Origin: an uncultured Candidatus Saccharibacteria bacterium
Lineage (GTDB): Bacteria > Patescibacteriota > Saccharimonadia > Saccharimonadales > Saccharimonadaceae
NCBI GenBank assembly: GCA_947306055.1
Contig: CAMZFK010000005.1
Location: 1 to 36,476 of the forward strand
DNA: 36,476 nt
Direction of reading: 5' to 3'
In this document: piece after piece, positions 9,766 through 19,353 of the stretch
Position numbering within the stretch: the first letter of the stretch is position 1
Layout of the letters: each line of letters begins with the position of its first letter
Made by a program: the position numbers and the translations under genes
Notes under the pieces: model-generated
Told to the model about the DNA's origin: nothing
What the model saw: only the letters and a program-made list of their open reading frames with translations
Database searches by the model: none

Positions 9766-10437
9766 TTATATTTCCTCTTCGAGCACCGGCTCTGACAGCA
9801 AAACTTTGAGATTACAATTCTTGACACGGATTTCGTCTAGGAAGGCCTTTTCTTTGACGCCTCGTTTTAGCTTGATATCATACGTCAGATTATAAAGACT
9901 CCCCATATTGACGGTTTTCATCGTGACGAGCTTCGCGTGTGAGGTGTATTTTTTGAAAATATCCTCAAATGCGTCTTCATAGTCCAAATCTTCAGGGATA
10001 ACGATTTTTAGTATGCGCTCTTTTCTGTCTGGCTCGAGGAGCGGCGTAAAGCTGAAAAAGAGAATTACCACAATCGCCGCCGCAGTGATTACTGCCGCAA
10101 AGAGCACATGACCCATACCGAGCGCCAAGCCCACCATCATCGAGAAAAAGACCGCAAGGAGATCTTTTGCTCGCCCCTGAATCGAGCGAAAACGGATCAG
10201 CGAGAAAGCGCCAAGAATAGCGATAGAGGTACCGAGGTTGCCGTTTATCATGATCATTACTGCCATCACAAGTAACGGCAAGGTCGCCAGCGTGACCAAA
10301 AATCCCTTCGTCGTCTGGCTAGTCGCACGATGAGTGATGGCGATCGCCACCCCTAAGACGACCGCGGAGGCCGCACAGATGAGCGCCGTAGTGATCTCTA
10401 GCCCGTTGGGATTGGTGCTAAATATACTATTAAACAT
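9766..10437 (-). CDS. DUF4956 membrane protein
   Basis: Multi-TM N-terminal half, GNLGTSIAILGAFSLIRFRS, soluble C-terminal domain; position in VTC cluster. Confidence 0.85.
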   Translation of the reverse strand: MFNSIFSTNPNGLEITTALICAASAVVLGVAIAITHRATSQTTKGFLVTLATLPLLVMAVMIMINGNLGTSIAILGAFSLIRFRSIQGRAKDLLAVFFSMMVGLALGMGHVLFAAVITAAAIVVILFFSFTPLLEPDRKERILKIVIPEDLDYEDAFEDIFKKYTSHAKLVTMKTVNMGSLYNLTYDIKLKRGVKEKAFLDEIRVKNCNLKVLLSEPVLEEEI

Positions 10438-11149
10438 GCTTTTCCTTTCTTATTAATTCATATATTTTACCAATTTTCGAAAAACTGCTTGGGTAAACCT
10501 TCTCTTTAGATAGAGTTTTGACTAGCCAAAGCGGCATCACCCCATTTGCCTTAATTTCCATTATAATATTTTTTTCGTTATTAAAATAGTGTTTATCATT
10601 AGCTTTTTTAAAAAACTTCAGGTTTTTGGTACGATAACTTAAATTCTCATCGAAAGTTACCCTTAAATTATCCTCGCCGGTGAAGCTTGTGCGGTCATAA
10701 TGGACCAGGATTTTTGGCTTCAATTTCAGATATTCTACTAGATAATCTACCTCTTTTGCTATCTGGAGGTCGGACTGTTGCTCTTTTTTGGCTAGTTCGA
10801 CGGCCGTCTTCTTATTTGCAGCGAATTTCTCGTAGTCTTCAAGCTTCAAGAGCACTCGGCGCTTATATCCGAGACTCGGGCCCTTACCTCTTAATTTGGT
10901 CTTGATTTCCAAAAAAACTTTGTCGTATCCGCCATACGAGCGAGCCCGCAGCTTCTCTTTGAATTCGGGATGCTCGATGGATTTGATAATCAAATCGTAA
11001 TTATCGGTATCAAAATAGATATTAAACACCGAAGAATGGTGGTATTTGTCACGCTGCATGATGCGCTTTACTGCCCGCAAAATCTCTTTCTGCTGCTTCG
11101 CAGAAATCAGATATTTCTTCTCCACGCGATCAAAGATTTTGATATCCAT
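10430..11149 (-). CDS. VTC-domain (polyphosphate polymerase-like, CYTH/TTM superfamily) protein
   Basis: RVEKKYLIS, SVFNIYFDT, FKEKLRARSYG, FLEIKTKLRG, VHYDRTSF, MEIKANG. Start revised to MDIKIFDRVEKKY (minus ATG at 11149), TATAAT-N6-ATG. Confidence 0.87.
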   Translation of the reverse strand: MDIKIFDRVEKKYLISAKQQKEILRAVKRIMQRDKYHHSSVFNIYFDTDNYDLIIKSIEHPEFKEKLRARSYGGYDKVFLEIKTKLRGKGPSLGYKRRVLLKLEDYEKFAANKKTAVELAKKEQQSDLQIAKEVDYLVEYLKLKPKILVHYDRTSFTGEDNLRVTFDENLSYRTKNLKFFKKANDKHYFNNEKNIIMEIKANGVMPLWLVKTLSKEKVYPSSFSKIGKIYELIRKEKHV

Positions 11150-11209
11150 ATTATTATTATAAAGCATAAGCGTAGGAATTCTAAGCTTGACTTTTTTAGC
11201 CTTGTGTGG

Positions 11210-11215
11210 TATAAT
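11210..11215 (+). promoter_or_regulatory. Extended -10 (TGG-TATAAT) for the orphan lipoprotein gene
   Basis: tgTGGTATAATtaagg; predicted TSS about 11222. Confidence 0.6.
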
Positions 11216-11220
11216 TAAGG

Positions 11221-11256
11221 TGTATAGATAAAAGAGTTCACTCTTGAAACTATACA
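11221..11256 (+). repeat. Nested inverted repeat at predicted 5' end of mRNA
   Basis: TGTATAG-ATAA-AAGAGT-TC-ACTCTT-GAAA-CTATACA. Confidence 0.75.
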
Positions 11257-11314
11257 AAAAAGCACATTAACAAGACTAGAAGTGAGAATATATATTTAAA
11301 AGGAGGGAATATAT

Positions 11315-12004
11315 ATGAAGAAATATACTAGGTTTTTATTAGCTGCGTTAGCAGCAATCATCCTTGTTGGCTGCCTTGCGCCCGCTGAAAGCGCGTACGC
11401 GATGTACGCTTACAACGAGGAAGAAATGCGGAAGTCAACCGCAAGCGAAATTAGGTACCTTTACGAATTTCATGTTATCCCTACGGGTGATATGAAAGAA
11501 TTTGGGTACGCCGAGGATGTGACGTACGGAGAAGTCCTGCAATACTATTATAATGGGATCCTTCCCATTAAGAAAAAGTATGCTGGACAGAAGAAAGCTC
11601 AGAAGTGGGCAAAGAAAATCGCCTACGAACTTTCACTTGACTTTCCCGAGCAAGCTGATGTAATATATTCGTGGCTTACTGATGGGAAGTATGAGGCCTT
11701 TAACCTAGACGAGCCTGCAAATATGGATTGGGCCTACAGGATGGGATATCTATCCTGTCGATATTACGAGACAGAGGAGACGGCCTACATGTTTAAGAAC
11801 TCAGGGGACGACTTTGAGTACGATTTCAACAATGGGCGTTTCCGAAGCATCACGAGCCAGGGGCCCTCCCCTTACATGAGGAAATATTTTGGGCTCGAGG
11901 CCGGAGATGACTACGCTAAGAGATATCTTGCGGTTGTTTTCATGAAGCCTATCATCATATATTGCGAGTACGCTACGCGTTCAGAGGTGGAGGTGATAGT
12001 CTAG
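11315..12004 (+). CDS. Orphan secreted lipoprotein, unknown function
   Basis: Signal peptide with lipobox LVGC; SD AAAGGAGGG; own promoter and terminator. Confidence 0.8.
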   Translation: MKKYTRFLLAALAAIILVGCLAPAESAYAMYAYNEEEMRKSTASEIRYLYEFHVIPTGDMKEFGYAEDVTYGEVLQYYYNGILPIKKKYAGQKKAQKWAKKIAYELSLDFPEQADVIYSWLTDGKYEAFNLDEPANMDWAYRMGYLSCRYYETEETAYMFKNSGDDFEYDFNNGRFRSITSQGPSPYMRKYFGLEAGDDYAKRYLAVVFMKPIIIYCEYATRSEVEVIV

Positions 12005-12019
12005 TCTTGTTTTGAGATT

Positions 12020-12053
12020 GGGAGTAACGAAGTTACTCCCATTTTTATTTTTT
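12020..12053 (+). terminator. Intrinsic terminator
   Basis: GGGAGTAAC-gaa-GTTACTCCC followed by ATTTTTATTTTTT. Confidence 0.92.
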
Positions 12054-12079
12054 GCTTGTTTTATTTATTTAACTTATGC

Positions 12080-12094
12080 TATACTTAGATTATG
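12080..12094 (+). promoter_or_regulatory. Leaderless promoter of giant surface protein: TGC-TATACT-N6-ATG
   Basis: tatgctatacttagattATG. Confidence 0.65.
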
Positions 12095-15000
12095 CGGAAA
12101 GTGAGGTGTAGGGTTGTATCTAGTGTAGCTATCGTCGGCTTTTTGGTCTATCTACTATCTCTTGCCGTCATGCCTGGTAATGCTTTTGCTGCGAGCACTG
12201 AAGGCGGGGGGTGGGTATCTCCTGGTGGCGATACAGGCGGCAGCGGCGGCAGCGGCGGCGGCGACGTCAATTGTGATGGCAACGATACATCCTCAGTCAA
12301 ATGCACCGGCAAATCATGGATTTTTTATAAAAGTCAGAAATCTGAATCCGAGGCCAAGGTTATACCACTATATATACCATTTAATATTCTCGTGAATACT
12401 AGTGGTAGCAATCTTACCGTCGTGAATGACCTCTACGGTGGTGGCATCCCGAAGATTTGTGCGGAGCACACAGAGCAAAATGGTGGGTTTTGGCACTATG
12501 GAATCAATGGAATGGGCAAGACGCCTGCGAATGGCAGAGAAGGGGGGTTTTCGTATGTCATCAGTAACTGGAGCAGTTATAGCAGGTATGCTAATAGGTA
12601 CAGCGTAGATGTCGGTAGCTGGGGACACTGGGGAACTATACCGTATGGGACGTATGATGGATATGCGATAGAACAGATGAAGAACAACGTATCGCAGACG
12701 ATTAACGATGAAAATGGCGAGGTATTTTATCGGGCTGGAGGCGATGATAATATTCGTTCATATATAGACACTAAGCCTTTCGATACTAATCGGGCATATA
12801 CTACATATGTGTTGGATGGGAGCGGCAATCCAAAATTAGATGAAAACGGCAATAAAGAGCCAAACTATCCGCTTTTGGCTTATCGGAAGGCTTGTGCTTA
12901 CTCCGCCACTAATGACAGAGACAAGGCAGACTGTAATAATGCCACATCTATTCCTAAAGGTACTTCGGCGTTTTGTTACTGGGATGGCATGGACGAAACT
13001 AAGTTCCTTTCTACCAAACTTACGGCGAAGTATAGCACTGGGGATACTATCGAAAGCATCAATACCTCTATACGGGAGGAACCTAATAGTAAGACTGAAA
13101 CCATCGGCACTAAGGAGGTTGAAAAGGGGAGCTATATAACTCTTGAATTCGTGCACGGATTGTATGCCGACCAAGCTGATACAAACGTCGAATACGAAAT
13201 AACAATGCGTGCAGATGGTTTGGACTCGGGGAGCGTCAGGATAAAACGAGAAAATAACGGGACTTTTATAACGAATCGTGACACCGTGACAGATAGTGGG
13301 GCTATTTCTACACGCTACTCTAAGACTATTAGTGGGGCTCAATATTTCGCTCCATATGACGATAAGAATTATCTCAAAAAGAATAACTACACCATCTACG
13401 GGGACAGAGTTGGTTCTTTTAATATCTGCGAAGTAATTAAGCTTAGTAGTGGCTTTAGTACTGGTGGATGTATCAATCTTAAGGTCACAGAGGATCCTCC
13501 TTCTGGCGGTGGCGGTAACGATGTCATTTTTTCTAGATCCACTGTAAGTGTATATGATGGTGCAGAAGTCATTGAAGCTGATACCGGTCTAGTCGGATAC
13601 CCGTGCAAAATTACTAGGCAAAATGGCTTTCACCGAGTCAGTGATTGCTCTAATGCAACTCGAAGTGTTACCGCAAATAATGGCCAGCCGATAAGGGTGC
13701 TCCGTGGGGATGTCATCGATATAACTTTTACCCATGACGTGTACTCAATGAATCCCTTATATAGTGACTACACTTTTTGTAGCTATTCCGATGGTAGTGT
13801 ACAGTCATGCGTAACCCCGGCGCTAGCCTATAGTCTCGAAAGTCCAAATACTAACGGTATTTATATAATCGAGACAAACGCGAGAAATGGCTATGGCTAC
13901 ACAGAAGTGGGGTGGCGTAGCGGGCAGTATTTTGTACCTAATATGACCGGCGATCATTTTAACACCCATAATTACGAACTTCAATTCAATAATCTAGGAT
14001 CCTATTTACTATGCGACAGCATGAGCATACGTGCGTACAACTCATACTACTACAACAACACCAGCACCACATCGGCATGCGCCAAAATTGAAGTGATTGA
14101 GGCTCCGATACTTACTCAAGGCTGCGCGAGCTGGACTTATCTTACGAATTATGCTACATCAGGTACTTCTGTTGGGTGGAATGAGGTGTTAATACTGGGT
14201 AGCAATGGCAACATTATCGATGCTAGAGCTTCCGGCTACGGATGGAAACATGGTCAAGGCGAATCAGATAGCTCGACCGTATACGCTAAGCCCGGCGACA
14301 AGGTAACATTCATAGACTGCTATTTCCCAGGGCTTCAAAAGAGTCTGTTTAGACAAAAGGTCACTTCTGTACATGGAGCGCATAATTCTTACCCGACCGC
14401 CCCATACAGCACCAGGAATACTAATGTTCAAGCGAATGATTCGGTCTTTGGAAGTTGGACCAATTTATATACCGTCAGGACGACTAAGAATTCTCCAAAT
14501 ATGCTTTCTGGGCAGTCCATACCGAGTAGTGCCACCTTTGATCCTGGGTTTACTCGCTCGTTTGACAAAAATGATCGTACGCCTATACAAGAAGATAAAT
14601 TGATCTACACCGTCACAGCAAGCGATACTGGCAAATATTTCATGGAGCAGATTAACAGCGGCTCGCCTTCGTATGTATCGCGGACAAATCACGGGCGTGA
14701 AAGTTGGATTTGTACTTGGCCAAATTATGGCGGTGGGTGCTGCTCACATCATACGTGGGACGTCGTATCTACTTGGTATACCGACAAGGACGGCGACATC
14801 GTAAGCAGCGGTACTGAAGGTGCTAGCAAGCATGAAACATACGGTTGGGTTTGCGATGAATGGTTAGCCCCATGCTACACTTCCCACCAAAATGATTACA
14901 TCACGCAGTCCAGAGATAATAGCTCTGATTACGACCGTGTCTGGCTGAAGGTTCCATATAATTTTACTAATTCTGCGAGCCTGCAACTTGGGGTTTCGGC

Positions 15001-16444
15001 AAGCACACCAGTCTATGCCGGCGAGACTGTCAAAGTAAATGAAGCCAAAGTAAATGTTAATACCAAATTTAATTCCGTTCTTGGCACCACTTATGCCACC
15101 AAGGTAGATGGGGCCGAGGCCCGACTGATTGCGTATGTTTCATCTACTAATAGCGGTAACGAAATGCGCACTGGTACTCGTGGGACTAATTTGTGTTCAC
15201 TATTATCATCAAGTCAGTGTTCTACCGTGAAAAGCACTACTTCTACTACCCTAAATTCAAACAGCAATTTAAGTGGCTCCACAGAATCTTTTGGCTTCAA
15301 CAATATATATAATGTCTTTGATGCAAATGCTGGTAATTATATGTGCTTCAGGATGGCCGTATATCCGTCCGCTAGTGGCGGTGATACTAATATGAATCCT
15401 AATGGTGATGGGCAGTGGTATCTCTCAGCTCCACAATGCAGGATTATAGCAAAAAAGCCTAGTTTCCAAGTCTATGGCGGGAGCCTGTATTCTGCAGGTT
15501 CAATTAAGACATCCAGAAGTCTGAAGCGTAATCTATTAGGCATCTATGGCTATACGCCGATGGGTTCGCCAAGTAATACTACCGTCTTTGGCTCCTGGGT
15601 AGAGCAAAGCGTGGTCTCGCTTGGTGCAGTAACACTCCTATCTTCTGGAGCGAGCACCGGTCTAAATAATACTGCTGTCGGTAGCGGGGGCCCAGATGCG
15701 TCTGATAATTTCTGTAAAAATCGCACTCCTCTTAGCTTCGCTAACTATTCTAGCGTGTCAAACGCTTCTCTCGATATGTCGCTTTGCCCTAACTCTTCAG
15801 TAACCGGCTTCGCCGAGATAGCTCCGACCAACGTGAATCGAGAATCGCTGATAGATTTCTTCAGCACCGGCTCGCCAAACGTACCGGCCGGGATTTCGGT
15901 GAACTTGAATAATGCCAATCATTATTCTGTGATAAATAGTGCTACTGGCGTAAAAATCCGTTACACACATTCTAGTGGGAATTTAACACTTAATGGTGCT
16001 ACTATCGGAGCAAGTACTACCCACGTAGTGAGAGCCAACGGTAACGTCACAATCAATGGTAATATTTCATACACCAATAATACTTTTGGGTCCGCCAGCG
16101 AAATACCAAAACTCATCATTTACGCAAGAAATATCGTCGTAGATTGTCGCGTGACCACTTTAGACGCCATACTTATCGCGGAAAACAATGTGAATACTTG
16201 CAATAGTGGCAATATCAACTCTAGCCTCAATTCTAATCAGCTTAATATCCGTGGGATGGTTATCACCAACACTATGAGTCTAAATCGTACCTATGGGGCC
16301 GCGACTGGTCGCCAATCTGGCACCCCAGCCGAAACCGTGAACTACGACACTTCGGCTATCCTGTGGGGTAGATTTATGTCTGGCGCCGCCGAGTCCGATA
16401 CTCTTGTCACAACTTACCAACACGAACTTGCCCCAAGATATTAG
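12092..16444 (+). CDS. Giant (1450 aa) secreted/surface protein with internal repeat modules
   Basis: Signal sequence MRKVRCRVVSSVAIVGFLVYLLSLAVMPGNAFA, Gly/Ser linker, paired Cys, Asn/Ser/Thr-rich; C-terminus YQHELAPRY; no LPXTG. Confidence 0.85.
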   Translation: MRKVRCRVVSSVAIVGFLVYLLSLAVMPGNAFAASTEGGGWVSPGGDTGGSGGSGGGDVNCDGNDTSSVKCTGKSWIFYKSQKSESEAKVIPLYIPFNILVNTSGSNLTVVNDLYGGGIPKICAEHTEQNGGFWHYGINGMGKTPANGREGGFSYVISNWSSYSRYANRYSVDVGSWGHWGTIPYGTYDGYAIEQMKNNVSQTINDENGEVFYRAGGDDNIRSYIDTKPFDTNRAYTTYVLDGSGNPKLDENGNKEPNYPLLAYRKACAYSATNDRDKADCNNATSIPKGTSAFCYWDGMDETKFLSTKLTAKYSTGDTIESINTSIREEPNSKTETIGTKEVEKGSYITLEFVHGLYADQADTNVEYEITMRADGLDSGSVRIKRENNGTFITNRDTVTDSGAISTRYSKTISGAQYFAPYDDKNYLKKNNYTIYGDRVGSFNICEVIKLSSGFSTGGCINLKVTEDPPSGGGGNDVIFSRSTVSVYDGAEVIEADTGLVGYPCKITRQNGFHRVSDCSNATRSVTANNGQPIRVLRGDVIDITFTHDVYSMNPLYSDYTFCSYSDGSVQSCVTPALAYSLESPNTNGIYIIETNARNGYGYTEVGWRSGQYFVPNMTGDHFNTHNYELQFNNLGSYLLCDSMSIRAYNSYYYNNTSTTSACAKIEVIEAPILTQGCASWTYLTNYATSGTSVGWNEVLILGSNGNIIDARASGYGWKHGQGESDSSTVYAKPGDKVTFIDCYFPGLQKSLFRQKVTSVHGAHNSYPTAPYSTRNTNVQANDSVFGSWTNLYTVRTTKNSPNMLSGQSIPSSATFDPGFTRSFDKNDRTPIQEDKLIYTVTASDTGKYFMEQINSGSPSYVSRTNHGRESWICTWPNYGGGCCSHHTWDVVSTWYTDKDGDIVSSGTEGASKHETYGWVCDEWLAPCYTSHQNDYITQSRDNSSDYDRVWLKVPYNFTNSASLQLGVSASTPVYAGETVKVNEAKVNVNTKFNSVLGTTYATKVDGAEARLIAYVSSTNSGNEMRTGTRGTNLCSLLSSSQCSTVKSTTSTTLNSNSNLSGSTESFGFNNIYNVFDANAGNYMCFRMAVYPSASGGDTNMNPNGDGQWYLSAPQCRIIAKKPSFQVYGGSLYSAGSIKTSRSLKRNLLGIYGYTPMGSPSNTTVFGSWVEQSVVSLGAVTLLSSGASTGLNNTAVGSGGPDASDNFCKNRTPLSFANYSSVSNASLDMSLCPNSSVTGFAEIAPTNVNRESLIDFFSTGSPNVPAGISVNLNNANHYSVINSATGVKIRYTHSSGNLTLNGATIGASTTHVVRANGNVTINGNISYTNNTFGSASEIPKLIIYARNIVVDCRVTTLDAILIAENNVNTCNSGNINSSLNSNQLNIRGMVITNTMSLNRTYGAATGRQSGTPAETVNYDTSAILWGRFMSGAAESDTLVTTYQHELAPRY

Positions 16445-16465
16445 TACTATTTTGAATTTTTGTGG

Positions 16466-16471
16466 TATAAT
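16466..16471 (+). promoter_or_regulatory. Extended -10 (TGG-TATAAT) for tRNA-Gln
   Basis: ttTGTGGTATAATtg, about 11 nt before the tRNA 5' end. Confidence 0.6.
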
Positions 16472-16482
16472 TGTACTTACGT

Positions 16483-16557
16483 TAGGGCGTCGCCAAGTGG
16501 TAAGGCAGTGGGTTCTGGTCCCACCATTCGAGGGTTCGAATCCTTCCGCCCTAGCCA
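16483..16557 (+). tRNA. tRNA-Gln (anticodon CTG)
   Basis: Acceptor TAGGGCG/CGCCCTA, anticodon stem GTGGG/CCCAC with loop TTCTGGT, GGTTCGAATCC T arm, encoded GCCA. Confidence 0.95.
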
Positions 16558-16567
16558 TTTTTTGTGA

Positions 16568-16582
16568 TATAATGTCTTTATG
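16568..16582 (+). promoter_or_regulatory. Leaderless promoter TGA-TATAAT-N6-ATG
   Basis: ttgTGATATAATgtctttATG. Confidence 0.7.
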
Positions 16583-17539
16583 TCTAGAAAAAAGATCTTC
16601 TCACTAGAGCAGCTCCAGACTCTAACTTCAGAAGAAATTATTGATAAAATCCAACACGAAAATTATTCACTTCTAAAAACCCTTGGAGCAGAAAAACTTC
16701 GCACCGAAATGGCTCCGGTAGGGAAAGTTTGCACTCTCGTCATTAATCTTCTACTTGGCACTACTAGCCCACGCAAAAGCCCTAAACTCCGTACCAAAAT
16801 TGCTAGAAAGCGACTGGTAAAAATCCTTTCAAAAATCGCACCGGGGGATTATGCGGATTTTCCCAAGGACAACAAAAATGGTATGGTCGTCGGGTTTAAC
16901 CATCCTTCACTAGCTGAAATCGTCCGGATTATTTCTATGAAAATCGACCTCATGGGGGATAAACCGATGCTATTTCCTGTAAATCTGCCATGGTATGAGA
17001 CGCTTTCTGCCAACTATGACAAGATTTTCGAACTCGGCATCATTATTACCCCGACGATTACGCCTTCGACGTGGGCAAAAATTGGTCTCAAAGAGGATGA
17101 TGAACGTTTTGAACCTGCGAGCAGAATTAAGCATGATTTTCGCAATATCTATACTAATCTGTCACACGAAATCATCAAAAAAGGCGGCGTGATTTTTGTC
17201 GCGCCAAGCGCCACTAGACAGGCGACAGTTTTTAAAAATAAGGCCGTCTACGACAAAAAAGAATCCATAATCCCCACAATGTCCATACTCGCGCTTGAGC
17301 TATTAAAAGATCCTGATACTAAGTGTGATTTTTTGCCAATGGCAGTTTTGCCACCAAAAAAATATAAAAAAGGTTTGAACTTTTTCAAAAAATATCGTTT
17401 AATACCTGGCGAGATTATGCCAGCTGATGATATCCGCAAAAAATATTTCAAGACTAAAAATCCGTCGAGGCTTGAGGGGTTTGACTATGATTTTCATGCT
17501 AAGATAGCAGAGAAATTACCAAAAGAATTTTGGTATTAA
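16580..17539 (+). CDS. Acyltransferase-like protein (tentative PlsC-like)
   Basis: GMVVGFNHPSLAEIVRI resembles the NHxSxxD block, GGVIFVAPSATRQ resembles the EGTRS block; family call tentative. Confidence 0.5.
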   Translation: MSRKKIFSLEQLQTLTSEEIIDKIQHENYSLLKTLGAEKLRTEMAPVGKVCTLVINLLLGTTSPRKSPKLRTKIARKRLVKILSKIAPGDYADFPKDNKNGMVVGFNHPSLAEIVRIISMKIDLMGDKPMLFPVNLPWYETLSANYDKIFELGIIITPTITPSTWAKIGLKEDDERFEPASRIKHDFRNIYTNLSHEIIKKGGVIFVAPSATRQATVFKNKAVYDKKESIIPTMSILALELLKDPDTKCDFLPMAVLPPKKYKKGLNFFKKYRLIPGEIMPADDIRKKYFKTKNPSRLEGFDYDFHAKIAEKLPKEFWY

Positions 17540-17560
17540 TGTGTTATAATCATAAGCAGA

Positions 17561-19303
17561 ATGACTGACGAACCATATTTTTATCATCCCTTAGAAAATA
17601 TCGAGGATATTGATGATTTTGAGGCGGCAGTAGAAAGAAAAAATTTCACCTATTCAGTCTCACCGGAGCGTCCTTATACTTATTGGACTCTGGAATTATA
17701 TGACCAAAACAATGGGGTTCGTGGTGGTGGCGGGCTTGGTATTCTTGCTGCAGACACTAGGCGAGTTGCCGAGCAGATGGGCATTCCACTTGCACTCATT
17801 ACGCCGTTTTATCCATATGAACCTCGTCAAGTTTTACAGGGGAGTCAGGTAGTAGACGAACATTTACCGGTAGATTATCATAAATTTGGTTTTAAACTGA
17901 TCGATACTGTCAATATTAAATGTTGTGGGTATTTGTGTCAACTTGAAGTCATAGAAAAACGTTTCAAAAACACTCGCATCATTTGTGTGACTGAGCCAAA
18001 TTTCGGGGAGCTTTACTCTGGTATGAGTGGCTCGGACCACCGGCTCTATCAAGAAATCTCTCTCGGGTTTGGGGGATACGCCGCATTGAAACTTCTCGGC
18101 TTGAAGCCTGCCATCATGCAGCTAAATGAAGTTGCGACGTTTTTTGCTGCTTTGGCTAGGCTCGACGAGCTAGCATCGAATGGTATGGATTTTTACGAAG
18201 CGATGGTTTATACCAGAAAACACACGCTCTATACCAATCATACCCTAGTCCAAGCCGCTGAAGCTGAGTTTAGTGAGGAACAATTCGCTCGTTTTGTGTA
18301 TCCGAATATTAAATCACCCGCTGTTTTAAAGTGGTTAAAGGACAAATTTGTAAATGGTAAGCTCAAATTATCCTCTGTAACAATTGAAATTGCTGAGCTT
18401 AGAAGCGGCGTATCCAAGTTGCACGCTCGCGTGGCAAATTATCATGATATTGCTGGGAACAAAGTCAAATTCCGTGCCATTACTAATGGTATCGACATGG
18501 AAAAATGGGTCATGCCAGAAATTTTGGACTTTTATAAAAGCAGCGGCATCTTAGAAAAAAACACCATGCCGTCTGTTGATTATATCGAAAAGCTCAACCT
18601 TTTATCTGCAAGCAAAATTCGTAATTTTAAGCGTGCTGGGCGAAAAATTTTAAACAAAACCCTTGAGACGAGACCTGACCAAAATGGCAAAATTCTAGAA
18701 TTTAGCGACAATGATTTTATTTTTGATTTCAAACGCCGATTCGTAGACTATAAACGCCCAGAACTCCCTTTCAAAGATCCATCGAGGCTTCGTTCTATCC
18801 TAGAACAGCGTGGTGCACATTATATTTTGACCGGTCGAATCCATACTGGCGACCATATTATGAGCGAGAAGCTTCGCAGCCTTCTTAGCACTGTCGCGGC
18901 AGATAGTTATCTCTCTACGCACGTCCACTATATCGCTGACTATGACGAAAAATTAGCCTATGGCTTATCAGTAGGCTCAAATGTCGCAATTAATGTCCCG
19001 ATTGTAGGGTTGGAAGCCTGCGGGACTTCCTGGATGAAAGATGTCGCCAATCTAAACCTCTTGATTTCAACGCACGATGGTGGCGTCGCTGATGCTTCGT
19101 CCGAGAGTTATCTCAGTGTGCGTGGGGCGACCGAGGAGGCCGAACTAGACGAGCTCTACCGCCGCATGGAAGAAGCTATTTTGTCTTCCTATAATGATTT
19201 TGACCTAGAATTCTTGCTCAAAAAACAACTCGCGGCGTATTTGCCGACAATTTCTGGCGCAAGAATGCTAAAAGATTATCTTGACTATTTATTTGCATCG
19301 TAG
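17561..19303 (+). CDS. Alpha-glucan (glycogen/maltodextrin) phosphorylase, GT35 short type
   Basis: GGGGLGILAADT, QLNEVATFF, FDFKRRFVDYKRPEL, HYILTGRIH, LEACGTSWMK (PLP-lysine region). Confidence 0.87.
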   Translation: MTDEPYFYHPLENIEDIDDFEAAVERKNFTYSVSPERPYTYWTLELYDQNNGVRGGGGLGILAADTRRVAEQMGIPLALITPFYPYEPRQVLQGSQVVDEHLPVDYHKFGFKLIDTVNIKCCGYLCQLEVIEKRFKNTRIICVTEPNFGELYSGMSGSDHRLYQEISLGFGGYAALKLLGLKPAIMQLNEVATFFAALARLDELASNGMDFYEAMVYTRKHTLYTNHTLVQAAEAEFSEEQFARFVYPNIKSPAVLKWLKDKFVNGKLKLSSVTIEIAELRSGVSKLHARVANYHDIAGNKVKFRAITNGIDMEKWVMPEILDFYKSSGILEKNTMPSVDYIEKLNLLSASKIRNFKRAGRKILNKTLETRPDQNGKILEFSDNDFIFDFKRRFVDYKRPELPFKDPSRLRSILEQRGAHYILTGRIHTGDHIMSEKLRSLLSTVAADSYLSTHVHYIADYDEKLAYGLSVGSNVAINVPIVGLEACGTSWMKDVANLNLLISTHDGGVADASSESYLSVRGATEEAELDELYRRMEEAILSSYNDFDLEFLLKKQLAAYLPTISGARMLKDYLDYLFAS

Positions 19304-19309
19304 TATACT
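19281..19309 (+). promoter_or_regulatory. secE-nusG promoter: TTGACT-N17-TATACT
   Basis: TTGACTatttatttgcatcgtagTATACT, overlapping the 3' end of the phosphorylase gene. Confidence 0.7.
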
Positions 19310-19316
19310 ATTGACA

Positions 19317-19338
19317 AGTCTGGTATCAGACTTTTTTT
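19317..19338 (+). terminator. Hairpin plus U-tract between phosphorylase and secE (terminator or 5'-leader hairpin)
   Basis: AGTCTG-GTAT-CAGACT-TTTTTT. Confidence 0.75.
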
Positions 19339-19353
19339 AATATAAGGAGTAAA

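Noticed and set aside
12162-12395. 77-aa + strand ORF with poly-Ala
   Set aside because: Out-of-frame reading of the Gly/Ser linker of the giant surface protein
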